Assembly: GCF_020829445.1 (NCBI RefSeq)
Contig: NZ_JAIVFV010000010.1
Span: 1 to 64,000, forward strand
From: Nostoc sp. CHAB 5836
GTDB taxonomy: Bacteria; Cyanobacteriota; Cyanobacteriia; Cyanobacteriales; Nostocaceae
Length of the DNA: 64,000 bases
Reading direction: 5' to 3'
Below, one piece after another: positions 44,565 through 53,053 of this stretch (position 1 is the stretch's first letter; each line of letters starts with the position of its first letter). A program made the position numbers and the translations under genes. A model generated the notes under the pieces. The model was not told the DNA's origin, ran no database searches, and saw nothing but the letters and a program-made list of their open reading frames with translations.

Positions 44565-45026
44565 ATGCAAAAGCTAACCCCCTTCTTAATTAGCTGCCTT
44601 CTAGTTTTTGGCGTTGCTGCTTGTGATAACGCTTCTAAAACAAGCGAATCTGCACCCAATAATCCTAATGAAGCTCCCCAAGCTCCCACTGTACAAACAA
44701 CACAAGCTTCTCAAGAAGACGCACAAAGTGAACTTCGCAGAAGACAACTAAACGAGGATATTCGCGCCCGCGAGCAGCGCAATAATGTTACTGGTGGCGA
44801 TACAATAAGAGATGCAGGTGACTTAGCAAGTCAAGTTCGCTCTAAGTTAGAGGCTAATATACCCAAGGGTCAACTAACAGTTGATGCCGTAGACGATGGG
44901 ACTGTCACTGTCGGAGGAACTGTCAATAATGACAAGGAATTGGCTAAGATTGAACCTTTATCTAAGGAAATTAAAGGTGTCAAAACTGTAGTTGTTAAAG
45001 CAGTTGTTGCCGCGCCAAAAAACTAA
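44565..45026 (+). CDS. BON-domain lipoprotein
   Basis: The start is taken at the ATG at 44565 (MQKLTPFLISCLLVFGVAAC), because this gives a proper lipoprotein signal with lipobox GVAAC; the frame opens at 44538. It is 153 residues. After a disordered Gln/Pro/Thr-rich stretch and an Arg-rich helix, residues about 85-150 form a BON domain. It runs LASQVRSKLEANIPKGQLTV, GTVTVGGTVNNDKE and IKGVKTVVVKAVV. BON domains bind phospholipid or envelope components in osmotic-shock proteins such as OsmY. It lies in a group of stress-type genes. Confidence 0.88.
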   Translation: MQKLTPFLISCLLVFGVAACDNASKTSESAPNNPNEAPQAPTVQTTQASQEDAQSELRRRQLNEDIRAREQRNNVTGGDTIRDAGDLASQVRSKLEANIPKGQLTVDAVDDGTVTVGGTVNNDKELAKIEPLSKEIKGVKTVVVKAVVAAPKN

Positions 45027-45169
45027 AACGGCTAACAACAAATCCAAGGGAGTAGGTAGACGTAAATAGACCGAGATGTTCCTGCTGATTTTTAGTGGTC
45101 AGTTCTACCTATTACTGACTACTAATAATTGACAACTGAAGACCTTAACAATTAGATTTATTGATGATC

Positions 45170-45452
45170 CAGGGCTATTTCATTCTAGACATAAACCACC
45201 CGGAACTGAAATTCCTGGCTCATAGCTAAAGTCCGTTAAAACGCAATACAGTTCAGTTAAGCATTTCCTCCTTCTCTCTGTGTTCTCTGCGCCCCTGTGG
45301 TTCGTAAAAAAAAAAGAGTTTCAGCCCTTTTTTTTGTGAACCCTATTGCGTTAAAACGGACTATAACCTTTTCTCAGTAGTCTAAAGACTACTTTCCCTA
45401 TTAGACTCAGAATTGATTCTGAGGCGGGCTAGATGAGAATGAAATAGCCCTG
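45170..45452. repeat. MITE-C copy 2, interrupted by MITE-B
   Basis: Complete ends CAGGGCTATTTCATTCT and AGAATGAAATAGCCCTG. Removing the insert at 45244-45348 and one copy of the 10-bp duplication restores a normal MITE-C of about 168 bp with the hairpin GTCCGTTAAAACGGAC. Confidence 0.92.
45244..45348. repeat. MITE-B copy 2, nested in MITE-C
   Basis: 105 bp from CAATACAGTTCAGTTAAGC to TTGTGAACCCTATTG. Perfect 10-bp direct repeats CGTTAAAACG flank it (45234-45243 and 45349-45358). The target is the loop and stem top of a MITE-C hairpin. Confidence 0.92.
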
Positions 45453-45600
45453 ATTGATGCTCAGTTAAGTTATATAGGAATGATATTCGATTTTTGGAGA
45501 AAACTCAGTAACCTTCTTCCCTGTTTCTCTTTCTGCGAGTGAATCAGTAATCAAATAGGATTCCTATACAAGCTCTTTGTACTTCCCGAAAATGAAAACT

Positions 45601-46035
45601 ATGGAAACCGAACAACAGCAACGTGAATTCATCAATACCTCCTTATCACAAGGTACGCTAGCACTTGAAGGTGCAGATACTACAAACTTGCCAAGGTTAG
45701 CACCAGCAGCTGAACCAGAATCTCAATGGCAGCAAACTAGCAGACAAATTTCTCAGATTTTGGAGCGATTACCTGAATACTTAGGCAGATTTTTTAAGGA
45801 CTATAAACAGCCTTTAACAACTGTTGCTTTAATTTTTGCGGCGATTTTTACAGCTAAGCTAGTACTAGCAGTACTGAATGCAATCAATGATATTCCACTA
45901 TTATCACCGCTCTTTGAGTTAGTTGGAATCGGTTATGCCAGTTGGTTCATTTTCCGTTATCTACTCAAGGCTTCTACTCGGCAAGAATTAGCCGATGAAA
46001 TTGAATTTCTGAAAAACCAACTTGTGGGCGAATAA
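45601..46035 (+). CDS. CAAD-domain thylakoid protein
   Basis: From the ATG at 45601 (METEQQQREFINTSLSQG) there are 144 residues; the frame begins 24 bases earlier. An N-terminal acidic region leads to an amphipathic helix (ISQILERLPEYLGRFFKDYK). Two membrane helices (LTTVALIFAAIFTAKLVLAV and PLFELVGIGYASWFIFRYLL) and a C-terminal helix (RQELADEIEFLKNQLVG) follow. This is the CAAD layout, shared with plant CURVATURE THYLAKOID 1 and appended to some cyanobacterial aminoacyl-tRNA synthetases. It is thought to bend or anchor to thylakoid membranes. Confidence 0.88.
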   Translation: METEQQQREFINTSLSQGTLALEGADTTNLPRLAPAAEPESQWQQTSRQISQILERLPEYLGRFFKDYKQPLTTVALIFAAIFTAKLVLAVLNAINDIPLLSPLFELVGIGYASWFIFRYLLKASTRQELADEIEFLKNQLVGE

Positions 46036-46081
46036 ATCTCTCAACCAACTATTAAAGTAGTACAGCAAGGCGTAAATAAAC

Positions 46082-46365
46082 CTGACAATTCAGGTCATGT
46101 GGAAAAGTCCACTAAAAACCTAACCCAATACACTTGAGTTAAGGATAATTGTAGGTTGGGTTGAACTTTAGTGTTAGCAATAAACGCCCGTTGTAGGTTG
46201 GGTTTCGTTCCTCAACCCAACCTACACATTTTTATTTTTTGGGCTTAACCCAAGCGTATTGAAACCTAACCCCCTTCCCGCATCGGGAAGGGGGAAATTC
46301 AAAGTCTCTCTCCTTAAAGGAAGAGAGAAATAGAAGTGAGGTTTTCCAGATAACCTGAATTGTCA
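46082..46365. repeat. MITE-F copy 2, interrupted by MITE-B
   Basis: The ends CTGACAATTCAGGTCATGTG and GATAACCTGAATTGTCA are inverted repeats. The typical interior (CCCTTCCCGCATCGGGAAGG and CTCTCTCC hairpins) is present after 46272. A MITE-B element occupies 46126-46261. Confidence 0.8.
46126..46261. repeat. MITE-B copy 3, nested in MITE-F
   Basis: 136 bp from CAATACACTTGAGTTAAGG to CTTAACCCAAGCGTATTG. Perfect 10-bp direct repeats AAACCTAACC flank it (46116-46125 and 46262-46271). The interior holds the hairpin TGTAGGTTGGGTT with AACCCAACCTACA. Confidence 0.92.
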
Positions 46366-46802
46366 AATCCTCTAACCCCGAATCCCATGTTTGGGATTCG
46401 GGGAACTAGAATTACGTCTCCCCTCTCCCAAACATGGGAGAGGGGCTGGGGGTGAGGGAAAAGATTTAAGCAAAATCGGGATGCTCCCCGTAGTCAGGAC
46501 TGAAGTCCTTATTTCCTAAGCAGTAAACTGCTTACTACAAACCCTCAAAACTAACTTAGACATTGTACTAGTAAAACTGCGGCGTGAGTTTGCCTACCTT
46601 CCTTGACAGGGGTTTCACGTTAAGTTGACACCAATGAGCATTGCTGTGCCCTTAATCTTAGTCTTTTGAATACATCAAAAGATAGAGAACATAACATTAT
46701 TTTAATTTTAAATCACTTCTTAAGATGGTAGCCCGGAGATAAAAAACGACCTAATCTAGTTCTTGAAGTTATTTAATAGATTCTTTAACGAGGACATAAA
46801 TT

Positions 46803-47210
46803 ATGGCTAACGAAGCAGTTAAGAAAGGTATAGATTCATCTGATCGAGCCGAAGTAGATACATACGATCGCGGCATTATCCCAGCAGAAACAGCTGCTCG
46901 GATGGAAAGAGAAGGAAATAACTATAAAACACTCCCTACAGAAGAAAGGGAAGCAGATGCACCTACCGATGACCAAACTGATCCAGAAAGTATACGCACC
47001 ACTGACGGCTATACTGTGGACAAAGAAGGTTTGTTAAATAACTATGCAGTTGAACCGGAAATGTACTACGAAGAACCGGGCGATGCACGCAAAGAAGCAG
47101 CAGATGATACCGCTCAACGTGTTGAAGAACTCGCAGAAATTAATCAAGACGAAGAAGGTAAGTTGACAGAAAAGGGTGACAACCGGGGTAGAGGGCCAGG
47201 AATAATTTAA
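46803..47210 (+). CDS. acidic hypothetical protein with an Hlip-type N-terminal motif
   Basis: 135 residues, very rich in Glu and Asp, soluble and probably disordered. Residues about 72-96 read EGLLNNYAVEPEMYYEEPGD. This closely matches the stromal motif of the Hlip at 10652 ([19 protein letters not shown]), but no chlorophyll-binding helix follows. The N-terminal part includes DRAEVDTYDRGIIPAETAAR. The ATG has AACGAGGAC 7-15 bases upstream. It may share a binding partner with Hlips; the function is unknown. Confidence 0.75.
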   Translation: MANEAVKKGIDSSDRAEVDTYDRGIIPAETAARMEREGNNYKTLPTEEREADAPTDDQTDPESIRTTDGYTVDKEGLLNNYAVEPEMYYEEPGDARKEAADDTAQRVEELAEINQDEEGKLTEKGDNRGRGPGII

Positions 47211-47415
47211 TTCACAATTATTCTTTTTCTCGATGTAATTACATATAACAAGGTAAAATAAGTGGTTTTTAGAGACGCAATGATTGCGTCTCTATCTGTA
47301 TAGATGATATTATGCCCGGATTGGGATCTGGTGTGGGGGAGGATGTTAGAGGCAGATTAAACTAGGGGTATGAAAATTGGTACTCGTAGAATAAGTGTGT
47401 TAGGTGTAAGAGCAG

Positions 47416-47928
47416 ATGGTAGTTAATAATGGATTGATTCTTACGCTTTTTATTCTGATTACAACCCTGCTAGCTATTGGCTATGGTTTTGGTGTGAAAG
47501 CTCGACGTTTACCCTTTACGGTAGAAATTGGGTTTAGTGAGAAGCAATGGCAATTTCTGCGATGGTGGGTCAAGTTAGCCTTGATTGCTGGAGTTTTGTT
47601 ACCAAGTTGCTTGTTAGTTCTGGCTTGGAGGCAACCATCTTCATGGGTATTCTGGGGGAGTTACCTATTGATAGTAGCCGTGCAACTCATAATTGAACGT
47701 GTCTTTAGTCGCTGGTTGGTATCAAGTATTGTTGTACCCATTGGTTTTTTCTACACAGCTTTTCGGTTATGGCAACTGCTGGATGGATTCACGCAATTAA
47801 AATTTTCCTATTTGACATTGGTGGGTTTTGGCGTTGTTGTGTTGTTTTGGGTTGCTAACTTAGTAATGTTGATGGTGATGGCCATTCCAACGATCTTTGT
47901 TAGTTCCGAGTCAATTTCACAATCTTGA
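47416..47928 (+). CDS. hypothetical membrane protein
   Basis: 170 residues with five hydrophobic segments (about 5-25, 52-75, 78-98, 105-122 and 132-160). There are no catalytic motifs. Aromatic- and Trp-rich helix ends (SEKQWQFLRWWVKLALIAG) are notable. It is convergent with the phosphoesterase gene. It has no known family that I can name. Confidence 0.65.
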   Translation: MVVNNGLILTLFILITTLLAIGYGFGVKARRLPFTVEIGFSEKQWQFLRWWVKLALIAGVLLPSCLLVLAWRQPSSWVFWGSYLLIVAVQLIIERVFSRWLVSSIVVPIGFFYTAFRLWQLLDGFTQLKFSYLTLVGFGVVVLFWVANLVMLMVMAIPTIFVSSESISQS

Positions 47929-47991
47929 TTTCGGTGCCGGCTCAATAGCTAGGTGATATTTTATCGTAAATTAAAGGGTTTTGAAAAAGTA

Positions 47992-49554
47992 CTAAATGAT
48001 CAATGGCTCAATTTCTCGATTATGCCATTGCCGTTGATACCATTCGGCAACCAAAGGACGGACAATAAACTTAGGTTGTCCATTGCCTTTAACATCAATG
48101 CGTAAACCTGAATAAGGTCGTCGTTTGTGAAAACCTTCACCGTTGCGACCAATGAAGAGATGCGATCGCGCCACTAGCCTATTTTCATTCCCAAAGGTCT
48201 CCATCAAATCTGCTCCCTCAGTTCGCTGGCGTCGCAAACTAAACCCGCTACCACCACAAACAATCCAGTGGATGCCAGAATCAGCGTGTCCCGTATCCAT
48301 TGTCTCAAGGTGTTCTAAGCAGTGCGCGTGACCGTTTAATACCAAATCAACTAAAGGACGGCCCTGAGTTAGAGAACCTATTTCTTTAGCTACTGCATCC
48401 AACACACCACGGAGGCGATCGCGAATGATCAGTGTTTGTGCTTGTTGCCACTTTGTCGCCTCAGTTACATAGGGAGGATGATGGAAATAAATCACCCTTC
48501 CTCGAACCTCAGAATTATTCCAAGATCCGATTAATCTTTGTTTGAGCCAGTCTAGTTGTTCGATATCAGTTAGCGTTGTTTTATTAGTGGCTAATTGCTT
48601 ATCGATATCAACAATAATTTCTTCAATTTGTGACACCTTGGCGTGGAAGTCGTCTAATTGGTCGGCTTCGCTGGGGTTTTCGGGACGAAGTTTGGCTGAG
48701 GTTTCAATGATTTGCAGCTTTTCTTGCTCTAAATCTTCACGACGTTTTTCTAAGACTCTGCGATCAGCGTCACCTTTTTTTGTTTTAGGTAGGGGTGGTG
48801 GATCGTTAAATGTATTAGAGTCCAGGGCAAAGAAATCAATCCCGCCATAGCGAAAAGTGTAGTAGCGATTGGGAAGGCGGGTAAACTGCCCAGGTTCATA
48901 AGCAAGACAACGACCTGTGTCTGTCTTAGCTGTGTAGTACTGATCTAAGTGACTGGCTAACTCTCCGGGAAGCTGAAACGCCTGAAGATAGTCGAGAAAA
49001 GCCCGTGCGTAAGCGCCACCAGTTCCTGAGCCATGCAAGCCCACATCTAAGTCTAAGCGCGATCGCAACAGGCGACGAATGGGTAATGTTGTTAGGGACG
49101 CCAAGCTCAATAAAATTGGCAAGTTATAGTAATCGTGATTTCCTGGCACAGGTAAAATGGGCAGCGTAAAAATCATTTGGTTATATGCAATCTGTTGGGG
49201 ATGCTCACCGCCCAAGATAAACTCTCGGTAGGGCTGGATAAAGTTCTGCTGGTAGTATTCACTCGACCCCACTAAATAGATCACATCCCCGGTATGCAGC
49301 ATAAAACGGGATTCCTTGTGATGGGGTAGCATCAGTTCAGCCACCCGTCGCTGAGGATCGTGTCCCCGATGCTTGCCCGAACCACTATCACCTACAACTA
49401 AAAATGAGAACTCAGAATTGTCTGTTTGACCATCCTCCAACACCAGCCGAGTTTGATCGATGTTCCGTTCCATAATTAACGGATCTTGCCATCGGACTCG
49501 CTGATTCATTTTACGAATTTTGTTAGCGATCGCTGGATCAGATACAAGTTTCAA
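47992..49554 (-). CDS. calcineurin-like metallophosphoesterase
   Basis: 520 residues. The two-metal phosphoesterase motifs are in order: FLVVGDSGSG, HTGDVIYLVGS (Asp), PVPGNHDYYN (Asn-His), IYFHHPPYV (His) and NGHAHCLEHLE (His-x-His). An insert of about 120 residues (270-340) rich in Lys and Glu forms a coiled coil between the core motifs. The substrate is unknown; the domain order resembles purple acid phosphatase-like and 3',5'-nucleotidase-like enzymes. There is no signal peptide, so it is probably cytoplasmic. It is a single-gene unit with a MITE-C copy upstream. Confidence 0.88.
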   Translation of the reverse strand: MKLVSDPAIANKIRKMNQRVRWQDPLIMERNIDQTRLVLEDGQTDNSEFSFLVVGDSGSGKHRGHDPQRRVAELMLPHHKESRFMLHTGDVIYLVGSSEYYQQNFIQPYREFILGGEHPQQIAYNQMIFTLPILPVPGNHDYYNLPILLSLASLTTLPIRRLLRSRLDLDVGLHGSGTGGAYARAFLDYLQAFQLPGELASHLDQYYTAKTDTGRCLAYEPGQFTRLPNRYYTFRYGGIDFFALDSNTFNDPPPLPKTKKGDADRRVLEKRREDLEQEKLQIIETSAKLRPENPSEADQLDDFHAKVSQIEEIIVDIDKQLATNKTTLTDIEQLDWLKQRLIGSWNNSEVRGRVIYFHHPPYVTEATKWQQAQTLIIRDRLRGVLDAVAKEIGSLTQGRPLVDLVLNGHAHCLEHLETMDTGHADSGIHWIVCGGSGFSLRRQRTEGADLMETFGNENRLVARSHLFIGRNGEGFHKRRPYSGLRIDVKGNGQPKFIVRPLVAEWYQRQWHNREIEPLII

Positions 49555-49627
49555 TGCAACCTACTCCTGAATCTTCAATTGAAGGGGAGCAGAGGAAAAA
49601 TTAGAGCAAGTCTCTCCTCTGTCCCAC

Positions 49628-49793
49628 GGCTATTTCATTCTCATCTAGCCCGCCTCAGAATGAATTCACCTCTCTTATAGCGAAAGTCGTCTCAAGACGA
49701 CTGAGAAAAGGTTCTAGTCCGTTAAAACGGATTTTAGCTATGAGCCAGGAACTTCAGTTCCTGGCGGTTTATGTCTAAAATGAAATAGCCCTG
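49628..49793. repeat. MITE-C copy 3
   Basis: The ends GGCTATTTCATTCTCATCT and AAAATGAAATAGCC are inverted. The hairpins GTCGTCTCAAGACGAC, GTCCGTTAAAACGGA and CCAGGAACTTCAGTTCCTGG are present. It separates the phosphoesterase and lipid-kinase genes. Confidence 0.88.
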
Positions 49794-49816
49794 CCTCTGC
49801 CCCATGTCCCATGCCC

Positions 49817-50788
49817 TTATTCTCCCACTGTGTCTTTCATCTCAATAGTCAAATTAGGGAGTCCCTCTAGTTTTTCCGTAGGCTCAATTTCTTCTACTAA
49901 TGGCACAAAAATTCTCAAACCTGCTGGAACACACTTAATTTCTACTGGTGTTGTGCCCACTATTTCACCATCTATAACAACCTTTTGCGGTGGCTCAGTC
50001 GTAATTTTAAATTGTTTGGCTCGTAGAAAGCCAATATCATCCCGTTCTACGGCGTTACCCGTAGAAGCCGTTTGAAATAGATGAAATGTCGCTGCGATCG
50101 CTCCTGCCTTGTTAGCTGGAGCTACAATCGTTAAATCTAGTAACCCATCATCATAAATCAGACCTGCTGGGCCCTGAGCCAAGACCGAAGTGGGAGGCGC
50201 AGCATTTGCTACTGTCACCGCACAGGCACTAGTTTTAATAATCCTGTCTTCTGTTTCAATTTCAACATCAAAATTTTTTAAGTTTCTTAATTGCTGGATT
50301 CCTGCCAAGATGTAAGCCATCATCCCAAAGCGATTCTTGGCTTCGCGGTCTGCCAATTCTACAGTTTCAGCTTCAAAGCCAATACCTGCCAACAGTACCA
50401 TTGGCTGATCGTTACAATAGGCTACGTCTACATGACGGGTTCCTCCTTGTAAAATTGTCTGACACGCATCTGCGATCGTGTCAGGAATTCCTAAAGCTGT
50501 GGCAAAAGCGTTTGCTGTGCCTCGAGAAATGATCCCAAATGAGATATCAGTACCCACTACAGCCGCCGCCGCCGCCGAGAGGGTGCCATCTCCCCCAGAA
50601 GCGATGATTGCATCTACTCCTCGCTCTACTGCTGCATAGGCCAGTTGGTCGGCGTCGATTTCTTCAGTTGTGAGATAAATATCTAAGTCAATTTCTGGCT
50701 CTAATATTGCCCGAATTTCTGCCAGTTCTATATCTGGGTTGCCCTGACCCGCAACAGGATTGAAGATGAGACAGGCAAAACGATTCAT
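49817..50788 (-). CDS. YegS/BmrU-type diacylglycerol or lipid kinase
   Basis: 323 residues from the ATG at 50788 (MNRFACLIFNPVAGQGNPDI); an ATG four codons upstream is the alternative. The DAGK catalytic domain signature is complete: NPVAGQG, the nucleotide-binding IIASGGDGTLSAAAAAVVG, and FGIISRGTANAFATALGIP. ILAGIGFEAETVE and the C-terminal YDDGLLDLTIVAP with KVVIDGEIVGTTP follow. It phosphorylates a lipid, probably diacylglycerol or a sphingoid-like or glycolipid base. It acts at the cytoplasmic face of the membrane. Confidence 0.92.
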   Translation of the reverse strand: MNRFACLIFNPVAGQGNPDIELAEIRAILEPEIDLDIYLTTEEIDADQLAYAAVERGVDAIIASGGDGTLSAAAAAVVGTDISFGIISRGTANAFATALGIPDTIADACQTILQGGTRHVDVAYCNDQPMVLLAGIGFEAETVELADREAKNRFGMMAYILAGIQQLRNLKNFDVEIETEDRIIKTSACAVTVANAAPPTSVLAQGPAGLIYDDGLLDLTIVAPANKAGAIAATFHLFQTASTGNAVERDDIGFLRAKQFKITTEPPQKVVIDGEIVGTTPVEIKCVPAGLRIFVPLVEEIEPTEKLEGLPNLTIEMKDTVGE

Positions 50789-50950
50789 AAGGGATAACAA
50801 TTAAGCTTGGATGATTAATGAAGATACCAAATTATTCTTAGCATTCCTGTAAATTTCCAACCTTGCTCTTAGGGCTGAGTTATCTAGATATCTTTAATAT
50901 ATCCGTCAACTCCGTTAAAAAGAGGCTTTTAAGATCCCCCTCTTTTCAGC

Positions 50951-51084
50951 TAAGTAAGTAAAGCGACGCAAATAAAGCTAACTGGCTAAGGCTGTCAATT
51001 GTCACTTGTACTTATTCATTTATAAGGGTTTAAGGTGCATTTACGTTTCGTAATATAGTTGGATTTATTGTTGCTGACTTACTT
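50951..51084. repeat. MITE-A copy 3 (reverse)
   Basis: TAAGTAAGTAAAGCGACGCA at the left and TATTGTTGCTGACTTACTTG at the right form its ends, with the core in reverse orientation (GCTAACTGGCTAAGGCTGTC). It abuts copy 4 head to head. Confidence 0.8.
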
Positions 51085-51210
51085 GCATTGGTGCGAAAAA
51101 AAGCAAGTATGTTACGAAACATAAATAAGCTTAAAACCTTTACTAATGACAAATGACCAATGACCAATGACAGCCTTCGCCAGTTAACTTTAATTGCGCC
51201 AACCTACTTA
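51081..51210. repeat. MITE-A copy 4
   Basis: ACTTGCATTGGTGCGAAAAA at the left and TTGCGCCAACCTACTTA at the right. It overlaps copy 3 by a few bases, so the two form an inverted pair. Confidence 0.8.
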
Positions 51211-51426
51211 CGGTGGTATATACATATCTATACACAATGCAAAAGATCATCTCACTTATTCTGCTCAAAGCGCTCTCAGACCTAACAAGAACAGCCCCTT
51301 CCCTACCAGGGTTGGGGAGTCAATCTTCAAAGCCCCTCTCCGCATCGGAGAGGGGTTTGGGGAGAGGTCTACCGACTTGTGTATACACGGTAGGGGGGTG
51401 GAGGGATAAAAAGCCTGTGGGACAAC

Positions 51427-51546
51427 CAGGGCTATTTCATTCTCATCCAGCTTGCCTCATAATTAATTCTGAGTCTAATAGCGAAAGTAGTCTAAAGACT
51501 ACTGAGAAAAGGTTATAGTCCGTTAAAACGTACTTTAGTATTACGG
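51427..51546. repeat. MITE-C copy 4, truncated
   Basis: This starts CAGGGCTATTTCATTCTCAT and is normal through GTCCGTTAAAACGTACTTTA, then ends near 51546 without the GGAACTTCAGTTCC hairpin or the right end. The truncation point is 10 bases from the start of the fatty-acid-hydroxylase gene. Confidence 0.75.
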
Positions 51547-51556
51547 ATGGGTCTAA

Positions 51557-52300
51557 TTGGCGAACCACTCATTTTGGTATTATTTCTTTTTCTTCTTCGG
51601 TATCACTCTTGGCCGATACTTTCTGATCGCTGGGGGAGCATACTTGCTTTTTTATTTAGTTCTGGGGAAGTCTCTCGCTAACAATAGTTTGCATTTAAAA
51701 CCGTTAATGAGTTGTTCCATTAAAAAGGATATTGAATTATCGGTACTCTCCGCAGTGGTTTTTGCTATTTGTGGAGCGTTTATCATCTTTGCATATAGTT
51801 TGGGAGCAACACTGTTATACACTGATCTATACAAGTATGGACTGTGGTATTTATTAGTTAGCTTTATTGCGGTGCTAGTTCTTCAAGATACGTACTTTTA
51901 TTTTATCCATCGGATATTTCACCAGCCTCTGATTTTTAAATGGATGCATTATGGACACCACCGTTCAGGAGAACCGACGCCCTGGAGTTCTTCTGCATTC
52001 GATTTGCCAGAGGCGATCGTCCAAGGACTTTTTTTTGTAGGTGTAAGCTTCATAGTTCCGTTGCATTTTATCACCTTAGTTGCCGCACTTATAACGATGA
52101 CACTATGGGCAGTGTTTACCCATTTGGGATTTCAGGTATTTCCCTCGTCATCTAAGAGTTACTGGATTGGAAGGTGGCTTATAGGTTCTACCCATCATTC
52201 GATGCATCATCACAAATATAAAGTACACTACGGTTTGTATTTTACCTTCTGGGACAAACTGCTTGGTACTGAAGACCCTAATTATGAAAACAAAACCTAA
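51557..52300 (+). CDS. sterol desaturase/fatty acid hydroxylase superfamily protein
   Basis: 247 residues beginning at TTG (MANHSFWYYFFFFFGITLGR). It has four or five membrane helices and the eight-His diiron set: HRIFHQP, HYGHHRSGEPTPW and HHSMHHHKYKVHYG. The ending FTFWDKLLGTEDPN is typical of the family. These enzymes hydroxylate or desaturate sterols, fatty acids or carotenoids; the substrate is not deducible. The truncated MITE-C ends just before the start. The original promoter and perhaps the original first codons may therefore have been replaced. Confidence 0.88.
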   Translation: MANHSFWYYFFFFFGITLGRYFLIAGGAYLLFYLVLGKSLANNSLHLKPLMSCSIKKDIELSVLSAVVFAICGAFIIFAYSLGATLLYTDLYKYGLWYLLVSFIAVLVLQDTYFYFIHRIFHQPLIFKWMHYGHHRSGEPTPWSSSAFDLPEAIVQGLFFVGVSFIVPLHFITLVAALITMTLWAVFTHLGFQVFPSSSKSYWIGRWLIGSTHHSMHHHKYKVHYGLYFTFWDKLLGTEDPNYENKT

Positions 52301-52329
52301 ACAAGGGAGTTTTAATTTATAGAAAATAT

Positions 52330-52642
52330 GCCGAAAACCCTTGAGGAACAGCAACGTAGTTGCGTATTCCGTACTTCAGGCTGCGTGATGTTCGCGCTTG
52401 CGTCTCCCCTTGGGAGAAGGCTAATTGAGTCCTTTAGGACTCAGCCATGTTAGAATAACTCAATCAGTACAAGATTTAAAAACCTACCCCCGGACTGGGG
52501 GAAAGTCTACGCCCGAAAAACCTTGAGGAGATATCACTGCGCCCTGTGGGGCAAACGTAGTGAGCCTGGGAACCTGTGTAAACAGGATATTTTGGCCGTG
52601 AGGTCTTAAGAATCTCCGCGCCTTTAGGTCGGAGAGTGTCAA
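52330..52642 (+). ncRNA. relic of an IS200/IS605 right end with TnpB omega-RNA-like scaffold
   Basis: The segment ends AAGAATCTCCGCGCCTTTAG followed by GTCGGAGAGTGTCAA at 52642. That is the terminal hairpin (CTCCG with CGGAG) and TCAA cleavage signature of IS605-type right ends. In these elements the upstream 100-300 nt form the TnpB guide-RNA scaffold. Several hairpins precede it (GAGTCCTTTAGGACTC, CCCCCGGACTGGGGG, GCGCCCTGTGGGGC, CCTGTGTAAACAGG). No TnpA or TnpB frame and no left end are present. The bases after 52642 would be the guide. Confidence 0.6.
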
Positions 52643-53053
52643 TATGAGTCATTAGTCATTTGGAAGTAAACTCAGGGTAAGCGCATCTCAAACCCTATTG
52701 AAACGGTTGTTTTGGGGTTCACCCAAAGCACAATTCAAAATTCAAAATTCAAACATTTTAGACATTTCAGACGGGGATTTAAACCCCGACTGAAATGGTT
52801 GCTACATATAAATGTAGGGGTCTTAAACCCTTTAACTTACGATAAGTTCAAAATTACTACACTGAGCCAAGGGGCAGGATTGACATTTTTGTCTTTATAT
52901 GGTCAAAAAACATAAAAAACTATTTGAACCATGTTTTTTCAATCATTTACGACAATTCGTCCTATTTTGAATGAAAAGTTGATATTTAGATAGAGCTTTC
53001 AGCTTTTTGTCTCTATCAAAAGCTACCAAATTAGATGCGCTTACCCTGCTTAC
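52643..53053. other. gene-free region
   Basis: This contains ATTCAAAATTCAAAATTCAAA-type simple sequence and a GGGGATTTAAACCCC hairpin around 52773. The short open frame across it is not gene-like. It lies between the IS605 relic and the crtR 3' end. Confidence 0.45.
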
